Source: Singulisphaera sp. GP187 | GTDB lineage: Bacteria; Planctomycetota; Phycisphaerae; Phycisphaerales; SM1A02 | DNA length: 64,000 bases | NCBI GenBank assembly: GCA_945869475.1 | Contig: CAMBOV010000006.1 | Span: 1 to 64,000, forward strand | Direction of reading: 5' to 3' | Shown here: piece by piece, positions 36,521 to 47,999 of the stretch | How positions within the stretch are numbered: the first letter of the stretch is position 1 | Layout of the letters: each line of letters begins with the position of its first letter | Made by a program: the position numbers and the translations under genes | Notes under the pieces: generated by a model | Told to the model about the DNA's origin: nothing | Databases searched by the model: none | The model's input: only the letters and a program-made list of their open reading frames with translations

Positions 36521-38061
36521 GTCAATTCGTAATCATCAATCACCAGCACCTTGCAGATGCGCACGCGCCAGCGCAGTGGCACCAAGAAGAGCACAGACTT
36601 GAGATTCTCGATGTAGGCGAAGCGAAGCAGCGTCATCGCGATCGCACCATAAAGCATCGCCGAAAGTACGAGCTCGACTGTCGCTTCGATTCGCACTCCA
36701 TAGGCGTCAAGGCTGAGGTGCGTCATCACACTCGTCATCACTCCGTGCGTTGCGACGACCGCAAGCAGCGCGTAGAGCGGTGTTGCCCAGAGTTCGTAGT
36801 GCACCATCTCACGGTCGCTACCAGTCGCAAGCAAATGCTTGCGAATCTGGATGTAGCCAGAGATCGAGCCAGCTGCGCCGACTCCGATCACAAGGGCGAT
36901 CGCAATCGAGGGACCCGTCAACTCGAACCACTTGATCACGAATACTGCAGCAAATGCACCGATGATCTTGCCTCCCGCGCGCCAAGAGATGAGCTCGAGG
37001 TAGGTCGTCCAGCGGCGCATCCCAAGGATCGGTCCTTCCAAGACTCCTTGCACGGTGGGATAGACGAGGAAGACCGATGTCAACATCACCGGCCAGATCG
37101 AGGCTTCCCACTTCGCTCCCCAGATCAGTCGCTCAAGACTTGGATAGACCGCGGCGATCGAGAGCACGCACAATGGCAAGAAGACCAGGCCTGCCGTGAA
37201 TGCAGTCGTGAGGCTCGCACTCTCGAGCTTTCGGTTGCCGCGCACGAGCGCCCCGTAGGGAGCGAGCACTCCGACCAACGTTTGCGTGATGAGACGAATG
37301 GGTTGAGCCACAATCTGCACCGCGAAGAAGTAGACGCCCAGCGATGCGATCGGCACGAACAAACTCGCGATGAATGAATCGACCTGCTCCATGAGTGAGA
37401 TCATCACACTGATCGCCATCGGCCACTTCACGAGCGAGAAGGTGTGCGTCACCCAGTCCGGTTGCGCGACGAAATCTGATCGTTTGAACTCCGCCCAGAT
37501 GCACGACAACGCGAATTGCAAGAGCAGTGCAACGACTTGAGCAACGACGAAGGTCAGCGCCCCCCATCCACTGCTCGCACAGATGTACGCCGTGGCGAGT
37601 TTGACAACTGCGCCCACGACATCGATCGACGCAAGCTGTTTGAATCGAAGCAGCGAGACCATCTTTGCCCGCGGATAGGTCGAGACTTGGGTGAGCAGCG
37701 AGAGCCCTGCCATCCACAGAAGCAATTTTCCAAGCGCGGGTTGGTTGAAGTACTCCTGCGCTGGCAGAGCAGCGCCTGTCGTGAGAAGCGCCCCAAGGCA
37801 GCCAAAAATGAGCGCGAATCGAAAGAGCCCGCCGCCGCTGTGCGTGTATTCGTCGACCTTCATCGATTGATAGACGATCGACGTTCCGCCTCCGCGCATC
37901 AAGTGTGTGAATGTGATGATGCCCAAGGCGATCGCGTACAGACCGAACTCGTCGGGAGTCAGATACCACGCGGTGATGAACTGCGTTGCGAGTCCGCTGA
38001 ACCGCGAAAGGATGCTCGCGATGAGAGTGATGAGGATGTTTCGCGCTTTTTGTTTCGGCAA
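36499..38061 (-). CDS. Polysaccharide flippase/MATE-like exporter (Wzx-type)
   Basis: The protein has about 12-14 hydrophobic helices (for example LITLIASILSRFSGLATQFITAWYLTPDEFGLYAIAL), a pattern of oligosaccharide flippases of the MVF/Wzx/MATE type. It probably moves lipid-linked sugar units across the inner membrane. The open frame extends to a GTG at 38214, only 8 bases from the divergent GAF gene and without membrane character. A TTG at 38061 preceded by AGGA is more likely the start (520 residues), though uncertain. No other surface-sugar genes are seen except the convergent asnB. Confidence 0.75.
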   Translation of the reverse strand: MPKQKARNILITLIASILSRFSGLATQFITAWYLTPDEFGLYAIALGIITFTHLMRGGGTSIVYQSMKVDEYTHSGGGLFRFALIFGCLGALLTTGAALPAQEYFNQPALGKLLLWMAGLSLLTQVSTYPRAKMVSLLRFKQLASIDVVGAVVKLATAYICASSGWGALTFVVAQVVALLLQFALSCIWAEFKRSDFVAQPDWVTHTFSLVKWPMAISVMISLMEQVDSFIASLFVPIASLGVYFFAVQIVAQPIRLITQTLVGVLAPYGALVRGNRKLESASLTTAFTAGLVFLPLCVLSIAAVYPSLERLIWGAKWEASIWPVMLTSVFLVYPTVQGVLEGPILGMRRWTTYLELISWRAGGKIIGAFAAVFVIKWFELTGPSIAIALVIGVGAAGSISGYIQIRKHLLATGSDREMVHYELWATPLYALLAVVATHGVMTSVMTHLSLDAYGVRIEATVELVLSAMLYGAIAMTLLRFAYIENLKSVLFLVPLRWRVRICKVLVIDDYELTHNPLQH

Positions 38062-38221
38062 CAGTCCTGCTTCCCCAGAACGGATGCGAGTGAGTCGAGG
38101 CGTCTCAAACGTCGGATACGCCTCGGCTCGAAGAGTAGAAGAATAGCGCAAAAATTTGGCGCGGCAGAGTCGCTTACGAGTCAATCGTGTGCGATCGTTG
38201 GATGTAACCTCCACGAGCCTT

Positions 38222-38692
38222 ATGGCTGAACTCCCAAAGAGTTGGAATCAAGAGTTGAACGGATGCGCGACCGTTGTTGAGGCGCTTGCGCTGGTGACTC
38301 GCACCTTCGCCGCAGACTCTGGAACACTGCATCGAAAGTGGCCCGACGGAGTGCTGCATCTCGAGGCCGTCGTCGGAAATTTTCCGCCAGTTGTGCTGGC
38401 GGCAATTCGAACGATTCCAATCGGCAAGGGGATGGCCGGTCTCGCGGCCGAGCGTCGTGCACCGGTCACAGCCTGCAACTTGCAGAGCGACATTTCTGGC
38501 GACGTTCGCCCTGGCGCGCGCGCCACTGGTATGGAGGGGGCGATTGCGATCCCATGCTTTGGCGGCACAGACGGTCACGAGCTTGTCGGGGTGCTCGGGG
38601 TGGCGAGTTTCGCTCCGCGAGAATTCACCCCCGTTGAGCACCTTGCGCTGCTCGAATGGGGTCGTGCCCTCTGCGGTCGCTGGTCGGGATGA
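38222..38692 (+). CDS. GAF-domain protein
   Basis: This 156-residue cytoplasmic protein is a single GAF-type sensory module. Typical elements are VVEALALVTRTFAADSGTLHRKW, VVGNFPPVVLAAIRTIPIGKGMAGLAAERR, APVTACNLQSDISGD and the final strand-helix ELVGVLGVASFAPREFTPVEHLALLEWG. No output domain is attached. The small ligand is unknown. Small stand-alone GAF proteins include methionine sulfoxide reductase C (fRMsr), but its Cys set is not evident here (only Cys17, 75, 114 and 151). It converges with clpB with a repeat tract between. Confidence 0.72.
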   Translation: MAELPKSWNQELNGCATVVEALALVTRTFAADSGTLHRKWPDGVLHLEAVVGNFPPVVLAAIRTIPIGKGMAGLAAERRAPVTACNLQSDISGDVRPGARATGMEGAIAIPCFGGTDGHELVGVLGVASFAPREFTPVEHLALLEWGRALCGRWSG

Positions 38693-38698
38693 GGTTTC

Positions 38699-38743
38699 CG
38701 ATCGCGCCGATCGCGCCGATCGCGCCGATCGCGCCGATCGCAG
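38699..38743. repeat. 9-bp tandem repeat (CGATCGCGC, 4 full and 1 variant copies)
   Basis: Five consecutive 9-base units follow the GAF gene stop by 6 bases and end 2 bases before the clpB stop. Four are exact and the last reads CGATCGCAG. Each has the palindrome CGATCG. The next bases (38761-38790) hold a further 15-base duplication (GCTCTGGGTCTGGTC) inside clpB, which codes a repeated DQTQS-type tail. This is the third convergent junction with short tandem repeats in the window. Confidence 0.8.
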
Positions 38744-38745
38744 CG

Positions 38746-41382
<2,637 letters not shown>

Positions 41383-41428
41383 GTGCCTCCTTCAAAGCAA
41401 CCCATGTGCCAGTGCGCGGCCCGTCATT

Positions 41429-42283
41429 TCACGCCGATTCGACCGGAAATCCAGGGGGGATGAGTTCGGGTCGATCGTTGAGCCATCCTGTGAGCCAGCG
41501 AAAAGCATCGACCAGACGCGGTCCAGGGCGATTGAACATCTGGTGTCCGTCGACGAGCACAACGCGATTTTCGCCCTCAAGTAGCGCCGGAAGCAGGGGC
41601 CACCAGCGTTGACCTTGGAGCGCCGCCAACTCAGACCGAATCTCGGGAATGCCATATCCGCAGGGACAAATGATCACGCGCTCAGGAGCCGCTGCGAGAA
41701 TCTCTTGGGGGGAAATGCGCCGACTCTTCGCGCCCGCAGTGTTGATCGAGTGACGACCGCCCGCGGCGTGAATGAGTTGTGGTGTCCAGTGACCGCCGCA
41801 GAATGGTGGATCCATCCACTCGAGAAAAAGAACCTCGGGTCCTTCGCTGTAGGGGTTCACGAAGTCGACAGCCGTCCACCAACCCTCACGAAGTTCGACC
41901 ATCGCGCGCTCGGCCTGCGTAGCGCGCCCGACGGCGCTGCCGACTTTGAGGCAGTCATCGAGCACATCCCACATCGAAGTTGGATTGAGCGAGACAATCT
42001 CGGGCGCGGGATGCATCGTCGCTGCGACGGCGCGCACGGTCGCGAGATCGATCGCGCAGACAGCACAGAGATCTTGCGTGAGGATCACATCGGGACGCAA
42101 CTCACCAAGCAGTTCAAGATCAAGCGTGAAGGGCGACTCCCCAGCATTCTGTGCTGTCAGCACGGGTCGATCGAGAATTTCGTGAGGCCAATCGCAGTGG
42201 TGACTGCGTCCAACGAGCAAGCTCGCGCCGCCGATTCGGCAGAGAATTTCAGTCGCGCAAGGCAGCAGACTCACGACGCGCAT
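41429..42283 (-). CDS. Cobalamin-binding protein (BtuF-like, helical-backbone metal receptor)
   Basis: The 284-residue protein begins MRVVSLLPCATEILCRIGGASLLVGRSHHCD, matching the substrate-binding fold of BtuF-type receptors. Later blocks are LRPDVILTQDLCAVCAID and PFCGGHWTPQLIHAAGG. The family captures vitamin B12 or haem/iron complexes for an ABC importer, but no BtuCD genes are nearby, and no signal peptide is apparent, as in several related cytoplasmic 'cobalamin-binding' proteins. The open frame extends upstream of the ATG at 42283, but family similarity begins there. It precedes clpB on the same strand. Confidence 0.82.
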   Translation of the reverse strand: MRVVSLLPCATEILCRIGGASLLVGRSHHCDWPHEILDRPVLTAQNAGESPFTLDLELLGELRPDVILTQDLCAVCAIDLATVRAVAATMHPAPEIVSLNPTSMWDVLDDCLKVGSAVGRATQAERAMVELREGWWTAVDFVNPYSEGPEVLFLEWMDPPFCGGHWTPQLIHAAGGRHSINTAGAKSRRISPQEILAAAPERVIICPCGYGIPEIRSELAALQGQRWWPLLPALLEGENRVVLVDGHQMFNRPGPRLVDAFRWLTGWLNDRPELIPPGFPVESA

Positions 42284-42355
42284 GAGCGAGAAACTAGTGC
42301 CAATCGGCGCAATCCGCCTTGACTTCACCTGCTCTCGTGTCACAATTCGCCTGAT

Positions 42356-43084
42356 ATGCGTGCGATGCGCCACAAAATCCCCGCGGCGATTCTCGCCTTC
42401 GCCATCGCGGGGAGCGCCCTTGCAGCCGTCGTCCACACAACCGCGGGTCCGTTCGGTGGATTTTTCGGTCTTTGGGGCCCCGATGTGTCGAGCCAGCAGT
42501 CCGTGGGCGCGCGGTTCATTCCGAGCGGCGATTTCACGCTGACGTCGATCAAGATGTGGTTCATGAACAACAGTTCAACCACTCATCCAACAGTGAAAAT
42601 AACGTTGCGAACGGATCAGACGGCAGGCACGGTAAGCACACCAAGCAGCACGGTGATCGAACAGTGGACGATCAACATTCAGGCGCTGGGGTGGAATCCG
42701 ATTCAAGAAGTCCTGCTCTCCACCGGCGGAGTCGCACTTCAATCAGGCGTCAAGTACTGGGTCGTCGCCGAATCGACTGCCTCGAGCGGCAGCAGTTCCG
42801 TCTGGAACTACGCATCAGTCGGCAATACGTTCAGTGCGACGACACTCTCGAGTGGCGCGTGGCAACCGGGTGGATCGGGTGCTGCACTGACATTGACGGT
42901 TGAAGGCACGGTCGGACTTCCCAATCCAGCCGATATCAACGGTGACGGAGTGGTCAATGGGATCGACCTCTCGTTTGTGTTGAGCGCATGGGGCGCCTGC
43001 GCATCGTGCCAAGCCGACATCAATCGCGATGGCACGGTCGACGGGTTCGATCTCGCGGTGCTCTTGTCGGCGTGGTCTGCGTGA
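42356..43084 (+). CDS. Secreted protein with C-terminal dockerin-like repeat
   Basis: The 242-residue protein has a signal peptide (HKIPAAILAFAIAGSALA, cut before AVVH). The middle is a beta-rich domain with many Thr, Ser and Gly residues, similar to choice-of-anchor type exported proteins. It ends with two calcium-loop-like segments, ADINGDGVVNGIDLSFVLSAWGAC and ADINRDGTVDGFDLAVLLSAWSA, which are dockerin-like and typical of Phycisphaerae. No active site is recognised. The gene upstream is divergent, and the SBP/MCP pair begins 28 bases downstream. Confidence 0.75.
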   Translation: MRAMRHKIPAAILAFAIAGSALAAVVHTTAGPFGGFFGLWGPDVSSQQSVGARFIPSGDFTLTSIKMWFMNNSSTTHPTVKITLRTDQTAGTVSTPSSTVIEQWTINIQALGWNPIQEVLLSTGGVALQSGVKYWVVAESTASSGSSSVWNYASVGNTFSATTLSSGAWQPGGSGAALTLTVEGTVGLPNPADINGDGVVNGIDLSFVLSAWGACASCQADINRDGTVDGFDLAVLLSAWSA

Positions 43085-43112
43085 AGCCACTCGATCGGGT
43101 ATCAATCTCACT

Positions 43113-44366
43113 GTGATCACTCGCCGCGTTCTTTGGTGTGCACTCGTCGGCTTCGTGGCACTCGTCGCGTGGAAAACGCTCGACGGGCTCCTCGTCGATC
43201 GATCTCCGATCATCGTTGGAATCCTTCATTCGCAGACCGGTCCGATGGCGGTCAGTGAAAAGTCGATGATCGACGCCGAGGTACTCGCACTCGAAGAAAT
43301 CAATTCCGCAGGAGGATTGCTCGGTCGACGAGTCGAGTGGGTCATCGCCGATGGCGCATCCGATTGGCCAACGTTCGCGCAGCAAGCAGAGCGGCTGATT
43401 CGCGACAATCGAGTCTGCGCGGTCTTCGGTTGTTGGACAAGCGCGAGCCGAAAGAGTGTGCTTCCAGTCTTCGAGAAGAACGATCATTTGCTGATCTATC
43501 CGATGGCATACGAAGGGCTCGAACAGTCGCGCAACATCATCTACACCGGCGCGGCGCCCAATCAACAAATCACTCCAGCCGTGCAGTGGTGTCACGAAAC
43601 CCTCGGCGCGCGACGGTTTTTTCTCGTGGGATCGGATTACATCTGGCCTCGCTGCGTCAATGCGATTATCAGCGATCAACTCGCCGGACTTGGCGCACAA
43701 CGCGTCGGTGAGGAGTACATCCGCTTTGGCAGCACCGATGTCGATGCCGCGGTGCGCAACATTCTCGCGGCGAAACCCGACGTCGTTCTCAGCAGCGTCG
43801 TGGGAGACTCGGCGCTTGCACTCGCGAGCCGACTGTATGAGGCTGGCGTGCGTTCTGAACAGATTCCACTGCTCACGTTTGCTCTTGGAGAAGATGAACT
43901 TCGCGCCATGGCGCGCGATGCGTTCACCGGAAACTACGCCGCATGGAATTACTTTCAGTCGATCGATCGACCCGAGAATGCAACCTTCGTCGCGGCGTTC
44001 AAGGCGCGCTACGGCAACGATCGCCCAACCTCTGACGTGATGAGCACGGCGTACAACAGTGTCATGCTCTGGGCGCAAGCGGTGCGCGAAGCAAACACGA
44101 GCGATGTCAGGCAAGTTCGTTACGCGATGCGCCATCAAAGTATGAATGCGCCCGAGGGGATCATCGCGGTGGATGCCGAGACGCAACACACGTGGCGTCC
44201 AGTCTCGATTGGTCGCATCCGTCCCGACGGTCAATTCGACATTGTTTGGACGACGAAGACAGCGGTTCGCCCCGTTCCATTTCCGATGTCACGTTCGCGT
44301 GCGCAATGGGAGAAGTTTGTGCAAGACCTCTACCGAGGATGGGGAAATCGTTGGGCTGCGCCATGA
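43113..44366 (+). CDS. Membrane-anchored periplasmic solute-binding protein (urea/amide-type, UrtA-like)
   Basis: The GTG at 43113 gives a 417-residue protein with a single N-terminal hydrophobic anchor (LWCALVGFVALVAWKTL) and no lipobox at the expected place. The rest is a type I periplasmic-binding fold: PIIVGILHSQTGPMAVSEKSMIDAEVLALEEINSAGGLLGRRVEWV. VFGCWTSASRKSVLPVFEKNDHLLIYP and YEGLEQSRNIIYTGAAPNQQ match the urea/amide-binding UrtA/FmdD/AmiC-like group. The next gene, a chemoreceptor, overlaps its stop by ATGA. No transporter permease or ATPase is in the window. Confidence 0.82.
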   Translation: MITRRVLWCALVGFVALVAWKTLDGLLVDRSPIIVGILHSQTGPMAVSEKSMIDAEVLALEEINSAGGLLGRRVEWVIADGASDWPTFAQQAERLIRDNRVCAVFGCWTSASRKSVLPVFEKNDHLLIYPMAYEGLEQSRNIIYTGAAPNQQITPAVQWCHETLGARRFFLVGSDYIWPRCVNAIISDQLAGLGAQRVGEEYIRFGSTDVDAAVRNILAAKPDVVLSSVVGDSALALASRLYEAGVRSEQIPLLTFALGEDELRAMARDAFTGNYAAWNYFQSIDRPENATFVAAFKARYGNDRPTSDVMSTAYNSVMLWAQAVREANTSDVRQVRYAMRHQSMNAPEGIIAVDAETQHTWRPVSIGRIRPDGQFDIVWTTKTAVRPVPFPMSRSRAQWEKFVQDLYRGWGNRWAAP

Positions 44367-46372
44367 GTGATCCCGGCTCCCACGCCACCGATCTGACGAA
44401 GTTGGCGATCCACCGCACGATCGCCGGACGGCTGGTCTTGTGGTTTCTCGTCATCGCACTCGTGCCGTGTGCGATCCTGACAACGATCACGAGTCGTGTG
44501 GCGGTTGAAGCGCGTGAGGCGGCGGTGAGGGACAACCTCATTCAGATCGCAGCATCGAAAGCAGCCGAACTCGAGAACTATGCCCGTGAGCGGCTCGCCG
44601 CCGCAACGACGCTCGCACACGATGTCTCAATTGGCAACGCCACGCTCGCACTTGCCGCGGACGACCCCGCCGCGCGGGCGGGCGCGTCGACGACGCTGAC
44701 GGCGCTCGCGACAACGATCGGCTACGTGCAGTTCTTGCTGATCGATCCATCGGGCCGCATCACCTACTCGCTCGATGGTGCATTCGTCGTCGGTTCGTCG
44801 CTCTCTGATCCAGCGTTGAGCGGAACTGATCTCGCCGCGGGATTTGTTCGTTCGCGCACACTGATGCAGGCCGAGATGACTGTCTTCGAGATTTATCCGG
44901 CGTTGGCGATGCCGATCGCGTTTGTAATGAGTCCGATCTTGAAAGATGGTCGCGTCATCGGCGTGCTCGCAGGTGGCATCACACCTGAGCGCGTCTGGAA
45001 CGTGCTCACAGATATGACGAGACTCGGCGACACGGGTGAAATCATTGCGGCCGAGCGCGTTGGAGATTCCATGCTTGTCACGGCACCACTGCGCCACTCT
45101 GAGGATGCCGCTTTTCGGCTGAAACTTCCACTGAGGAGTTCGGCGGATTTGCCGGTCGCGCGCGGCGCGAGGGGCGACCGCGGATGTGGAACCGTCACGG
45201 ACTACCGTGGTAAAGAAGTCGTTGGCGCGTGGTGCTACCTGCCGAGTTACCGGTGGGGAATGAACGTCAAGCAAGATGCAAGCGAAGCGTTTGCGATCTT
45301 GAACTTTCAGCGTCGCGCGATTTTCTGGCTCTCACTGGCGACACTCATTGCTGTGATCGTTGCCGCGCTCGTCGTGGCGCGAAGCATCTCTCGCCCCTTG
45401 CGAATCGCGATCACCGCCGCGAGACAGGTCGCCGCTGGCGACTTGCGCGCGGACGTCGGCACGCCATCCAACGATGAGACGGGAGCGCTTCTCAAGGCGA
45501 TCCAAACAATGACAAGTGACTTGCGCGGATTGATCGGACGCATTCAGCACTCGTCGTCGACCTTGGGTGCGACTGCGACCGCGATTCAAGCGACGAGCGA
45601 AGATCAGCAGCAGGTCGTCACTGACTTCGGCGCCTCGACGATCGACGCGGTCGCTGCTGTTCGCGAGATCACAGCGACGAGTCACGAGCTTTCGCGCACG
45701 ATGACTGAAGTCAACGCGCTCGCAGCGAGTACCGGCACGAAGGCATTGGATGGACGGCAAGATCTCGAGGGAATGGACAAGACCATGCGCCAACTCGAGC
45801 AGAGCACGAACTCGATCGGTGAAAAGCTCGCGACGATTAGTGAGCGCGCGTCCACCATCAATGTCGTGATCTCAACAATGGTGAAAGTCGCCGACCAAAC
45901 GAATCTGCTTTCGATCAACGCATCGATTGAGGCTGAAAAGGCGGGCGATCATGGGCTTGGTTTCTTGGTCGTCGCACGCGAGATTTCGCGCCTCGCCGAT
46001 CAGACGGCGATCGCCTCGCTCGACATCGAGCGCACGGTGAAAGAGATGCAGGGAAGCGTTTCCGCAGGAGTGAAAGAGATGCACTCTTTTACTGAGAATG
46101 TCCGCGGTGGAGTTCATGAAATCGGAGCGATTGGGGGCAAGTTGGGCGAGATCATCTCGGCGGTGCAGTCGATCTCCCAGAAGTTTGGACTGGTCAACGA
46201 GGGCATGCTCGCCCAGTCGCAAGGCGCCACTCAGATTCGCGACGCGATGATGCGCCTCGCCGATGGAGCCGCGCGCACGGCTGCGTCGCTCGACCAATCG
46301 AAGCAGGCGACGATTGAATTGCGCGGAGCTGTGGGCGAACTCAAAGACGAAGTCTCCCGTTTTCAACTTTGA
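44363..46372 (+). CDS. Methyl-accepting chemotaxis protein with dCache-like sensor
   Basis: The ATG at 44363 overlaps the upstream stop. The 669-residue protein has a first membrane helix (LVLWFLVIALVPCAILTTI), a periplasmic sensor of about 270 residues, a second helix (FWLSLATLIAVIVAALVVA), and a HAMP domain (RSISRPLRIAITAARQVAAGDLRADV). A long coiled coil follows with the signalling tip NASIEAEKAGDHGLGFLVVAREISRLADQT. The tip has the MCP pattern E..A....G.GF.VVA.E...LA..T. It would drive a CheA kinase not encoded here. The paired binding protein suggests an indirect, ligand-bound SBP input. Confidence 0.88.
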   Translation: MSDPGSHATDLTKLAIHRTIAGRLVLWFLVIALVPCAILTTITSRVAVEAREAAVRDNLIQIAASKAAELENYARERLAAATTLAHDVSIGNATLALAADDPAARAGASTTLTALATTIGYVQFLLIDPSGRITYSLDGAFVVGSSLSDPALSGTDLAAGFVRSRTLMQAEMTVFEIYPALAMPIAFVMSPILKDGRVIGVLAGGITPERVWNVLTDMTRLGDTGEIIAAERVGDSMLVTAPLRHSEDAAFRLKLPLRSSADLPVARGARGDRGCGTVTDYRGKEVVGAWCYLPSYRWGMNVKQDASEAFAILNFQRRAIFWLSLATLIAVIVAALVVARSISRPLRIAITAARQVAAGDLRADVGTPSNDETGALLKAIQTMTSDLRGLIGRIQHSSSTLGATATAIQATSEDQQQVVTDFGASTIDAVAAVREITATSHELSRTMTEVNALAASTGTKALDGRQDLEGMDKTMRQLEQSTNSIGEKLATISERASTINVVISTMVKVADQTNLLSINASIEAEKAGDHGLGFLVVAREISRLADQTAIASLDIERTVKEMQGSVSAGVKEMHSFTENVRGGVHEIGAIGGKLGEIISAVQSISQKFGLVNEGMLAQSQGATQIRDAMMRLADGAARTAASLDQSKQATIELRGAVGELKDEVSRFQL

Positions 46373-46387
46373 GCGTTTGAAACTGAA

Positions 46388-46458
46388 TTGGGGATCCTAG
46401 ATTCGAACTAGGACAAACAGAGTCAGAGTCTGTTGTGCTACCGTTACACCAATCCCCA
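46388..46458 (-). tRNA. tRNA-Gln (anticodon CUG)
   Basis: Read on the minus strand, a 7-bp acceptor stem (TGGGGAT with ATCCCCA), a short D-arm (GTGTAACGGTAGCAC), an anticodon stem ACAGA/TCTGT around the loop CTCTGAC (anticodon CTG), a 4-base variable region, and a T-arm CCTAG TTCGAAT CTAGG all fit a standard cloverleaf. It lies between the chemoreceptor gene and the lipoprotein gene. The 3' CCA is not encoded. Confidence 0.93.
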
Positions 46459-46514
46459 AAGTGACTGGCTTTTCATAGTAGCGAAGACCCGTTCTTTTCA
46501 CACTCCCTTCAACA

Positions 46515-47522
46515 ATGCGTTTTCGACGAGATGGATTCTGGTCTGACTCCTTGTACGGATTGCTCTGCGCACTGCTCGCAACCAGTGGTGGATGCGTGTC
46601 CAAGTCGATCCACCTTCGTGCTGTTGACGGCGTGACCGGCGCGCCAGTCGCAGATGCCGCGGTTCATCAACACGGTGCGCGGTGGTTCGCTTTTTTCCCA
46701 GAGACCGAACCCGCAGTGACCACGGACGCGCAGGGCGAAGCCGCAGTCGTGCTCAATGCGCGCGGCACGAATTTGGTGCTTCTGCGACCTGGATATGTGC
46801 CGACGCAACTTGCAATTGTGCCCCAGTCAGGCGCTCCTCGTGGCGGGACGCCCACGACCGACCTCATCAACGTTTCTCCGAGCAACTACGTTGAGTTCGA
46901 GCGACTCGCGTCCAATGCGCTCGTCGAGATTGAGTTGACGCCAACCGTTGCGCGCACCGTTCGTGTCTGTGTGCGAAGTGAGAGCGCGCTTCCACTGCAA
47001 GGTGTTGAAGTGATCGCACACACTGGACTCTTTCTTCCGAAGGATGGCACCGAGGCGCAGTGGGGACTTCCACCCATCCAAATCGTTGCAACGAGTGCCG
47101 ATGGATACGCGGAGGTCACCGTGTACGGTGGACTGCGCAACTACCTCTATGCACGGAGTGTTGGACGCGATTGCGAACGAATCTCACTCGACGAGTTTGC
47201 TGCGAACACTCAAGTTGATCTCACGCTGCCGAACGTCGAGTTCAAGTCAGCGGTCATTCGCCTTGTCGATGCCGCGACCGGCACTCCCATTGCAAATGCC
47301 ACTGTTCAGTGCGGAAAGATGTTCGATGGCGTCGCACGCGATCCAAATGGATGGTCGGTGCGGACCGATGCCAGTGGATGCACCCTAACCGTGCGACTTC
47401 CAGACGCGCACAACCTCTCCGTGACCGCGTCACGCCAGGGGTATCGCTCGAGTCGAAAGTTGATCGCGTGGCGACTCATTCGTGAGGGGCATCCAATTGA
47501 AATCTCGATCGATCGTGAGTGA
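46515..47522 (+). CDS. Lipoprotein with carboxypeptidase-regulatory-like domains
   Basis: The 335-residue protein begins with a signal peptide (YGLLCALLATSGGC) ending in a lipobox Cys. The body contains two or more segments of the type VDGVTGAPVADAAV and LVDAATGTPIANATVQCG. These are the first strands of carboxypeptidase-regulatory-like (transthyretin-type) beta-sandwiches common in bacterial surface proteins. The repeats are spaced by about 200 residues. No enzyme motif is present. It is probably a periplasm-facing or outer-surface lipoprotein. It precedes apaG by 32 bases. Confidence 0.75.
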   Translation: MRFRRDGFWSDSLYGLLCALLATSGGCVSKSIHLRAVDGVTGAPVADAAVHQHGARWFAFFPETEPAVTTDAQGEAAVVLNARGTNLVLLRPGYVPTQLAIVPQSGAPRGGTPTTDLINVSPSNYVEFERLASNALVEIELTPTVARTVRVCVRSESALPLQGVEVIAHTGLFLPKDGTEAQWGLPPIQIVATSADGYAEVTVYGGLRNYLYARSVGRDCERISLDEFAANTQVDLTLPNVEFKSAVIRLVDAATGTPIANATVQCGKMFDGVARDPNGWSVRTDASGCTLTVRLPDAHNLSVTASRQGYRSSRKLIAWRLIREGHPIEISIDRE

Positions 47523-47554
47523 ACGAGCGAGCCGACTGTGCCTATTCTCTGAAC

Positions 47555-47959
47555 ATGACCGTTGCTGCCACCAAACCCCTTGGCTCAGAGACCCTCACCG
47601 AGGGAATCCGCGTCGTCGTTGTGCCGAGTTTCGTCGAGTCCCACTCAGACATCGAGCGTGGGCGGTTCATTTTCGCTTACAAGGTGACGATGACCAATGA
47701 AGGCACGCAACTCGCTCGCTTGACGAGCCGTTCGTGGCAGATCGTCGACGCCGACGGAACACGCCACGATGTCGAAGGTCCCGGTGTCGTCGGTCAGCAT
47801 CCTGAACTCGCCGCCGGTGCGACGTTTGAGTACTCGAGTTTCTGCCCGCTCCCGACCGCATGGGGAACGATGGAAGGTCACTTCACCTTCGAGCGATCCG
47901 ACGACTCGACATTCGCGGCGCGGGTCTCTCGGTTTTACTTCGCGGCTCCGACGCTCTGA
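47555..47959 (+). CDS. apaG: ApaG-domain protein
   Basis: The 134-residue protein is a single fibronectin-like beta-sandwich of the ApaG family. Signature segments are FAYKVTMTNEG, LTSRSWQIVDADGTRHDVEGPGVVGQHPELAAGATFEYSS and WGTMEGHFTF. ApaG is linked to Co2+/Mg2+ resistance in gamma-proteobacteria and forms the ApaG-type domain in eukaryotic F-box proteins. The biochemical role is not settled. The NHLP operon begins 40 bases later on the same strand, but a functional link is not implied. Confidence 0.92.
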   Translation: MTVAATKPLGSETLTEGIRVVVVPSFVESHSDIERGRFIFAYKVTMTNEGTQLARLTSRSWQIVDADGTRHDVEGPGVVGQHPELAAGATFEYSSFCPLPTAWGTMEGHFTFERSDDSTFAARVSRFYFAAPTL

Positions 47960-47999
47960 GACGCAACACCTTCGAGATTCAGCGGTAGTCTTTCATTCC

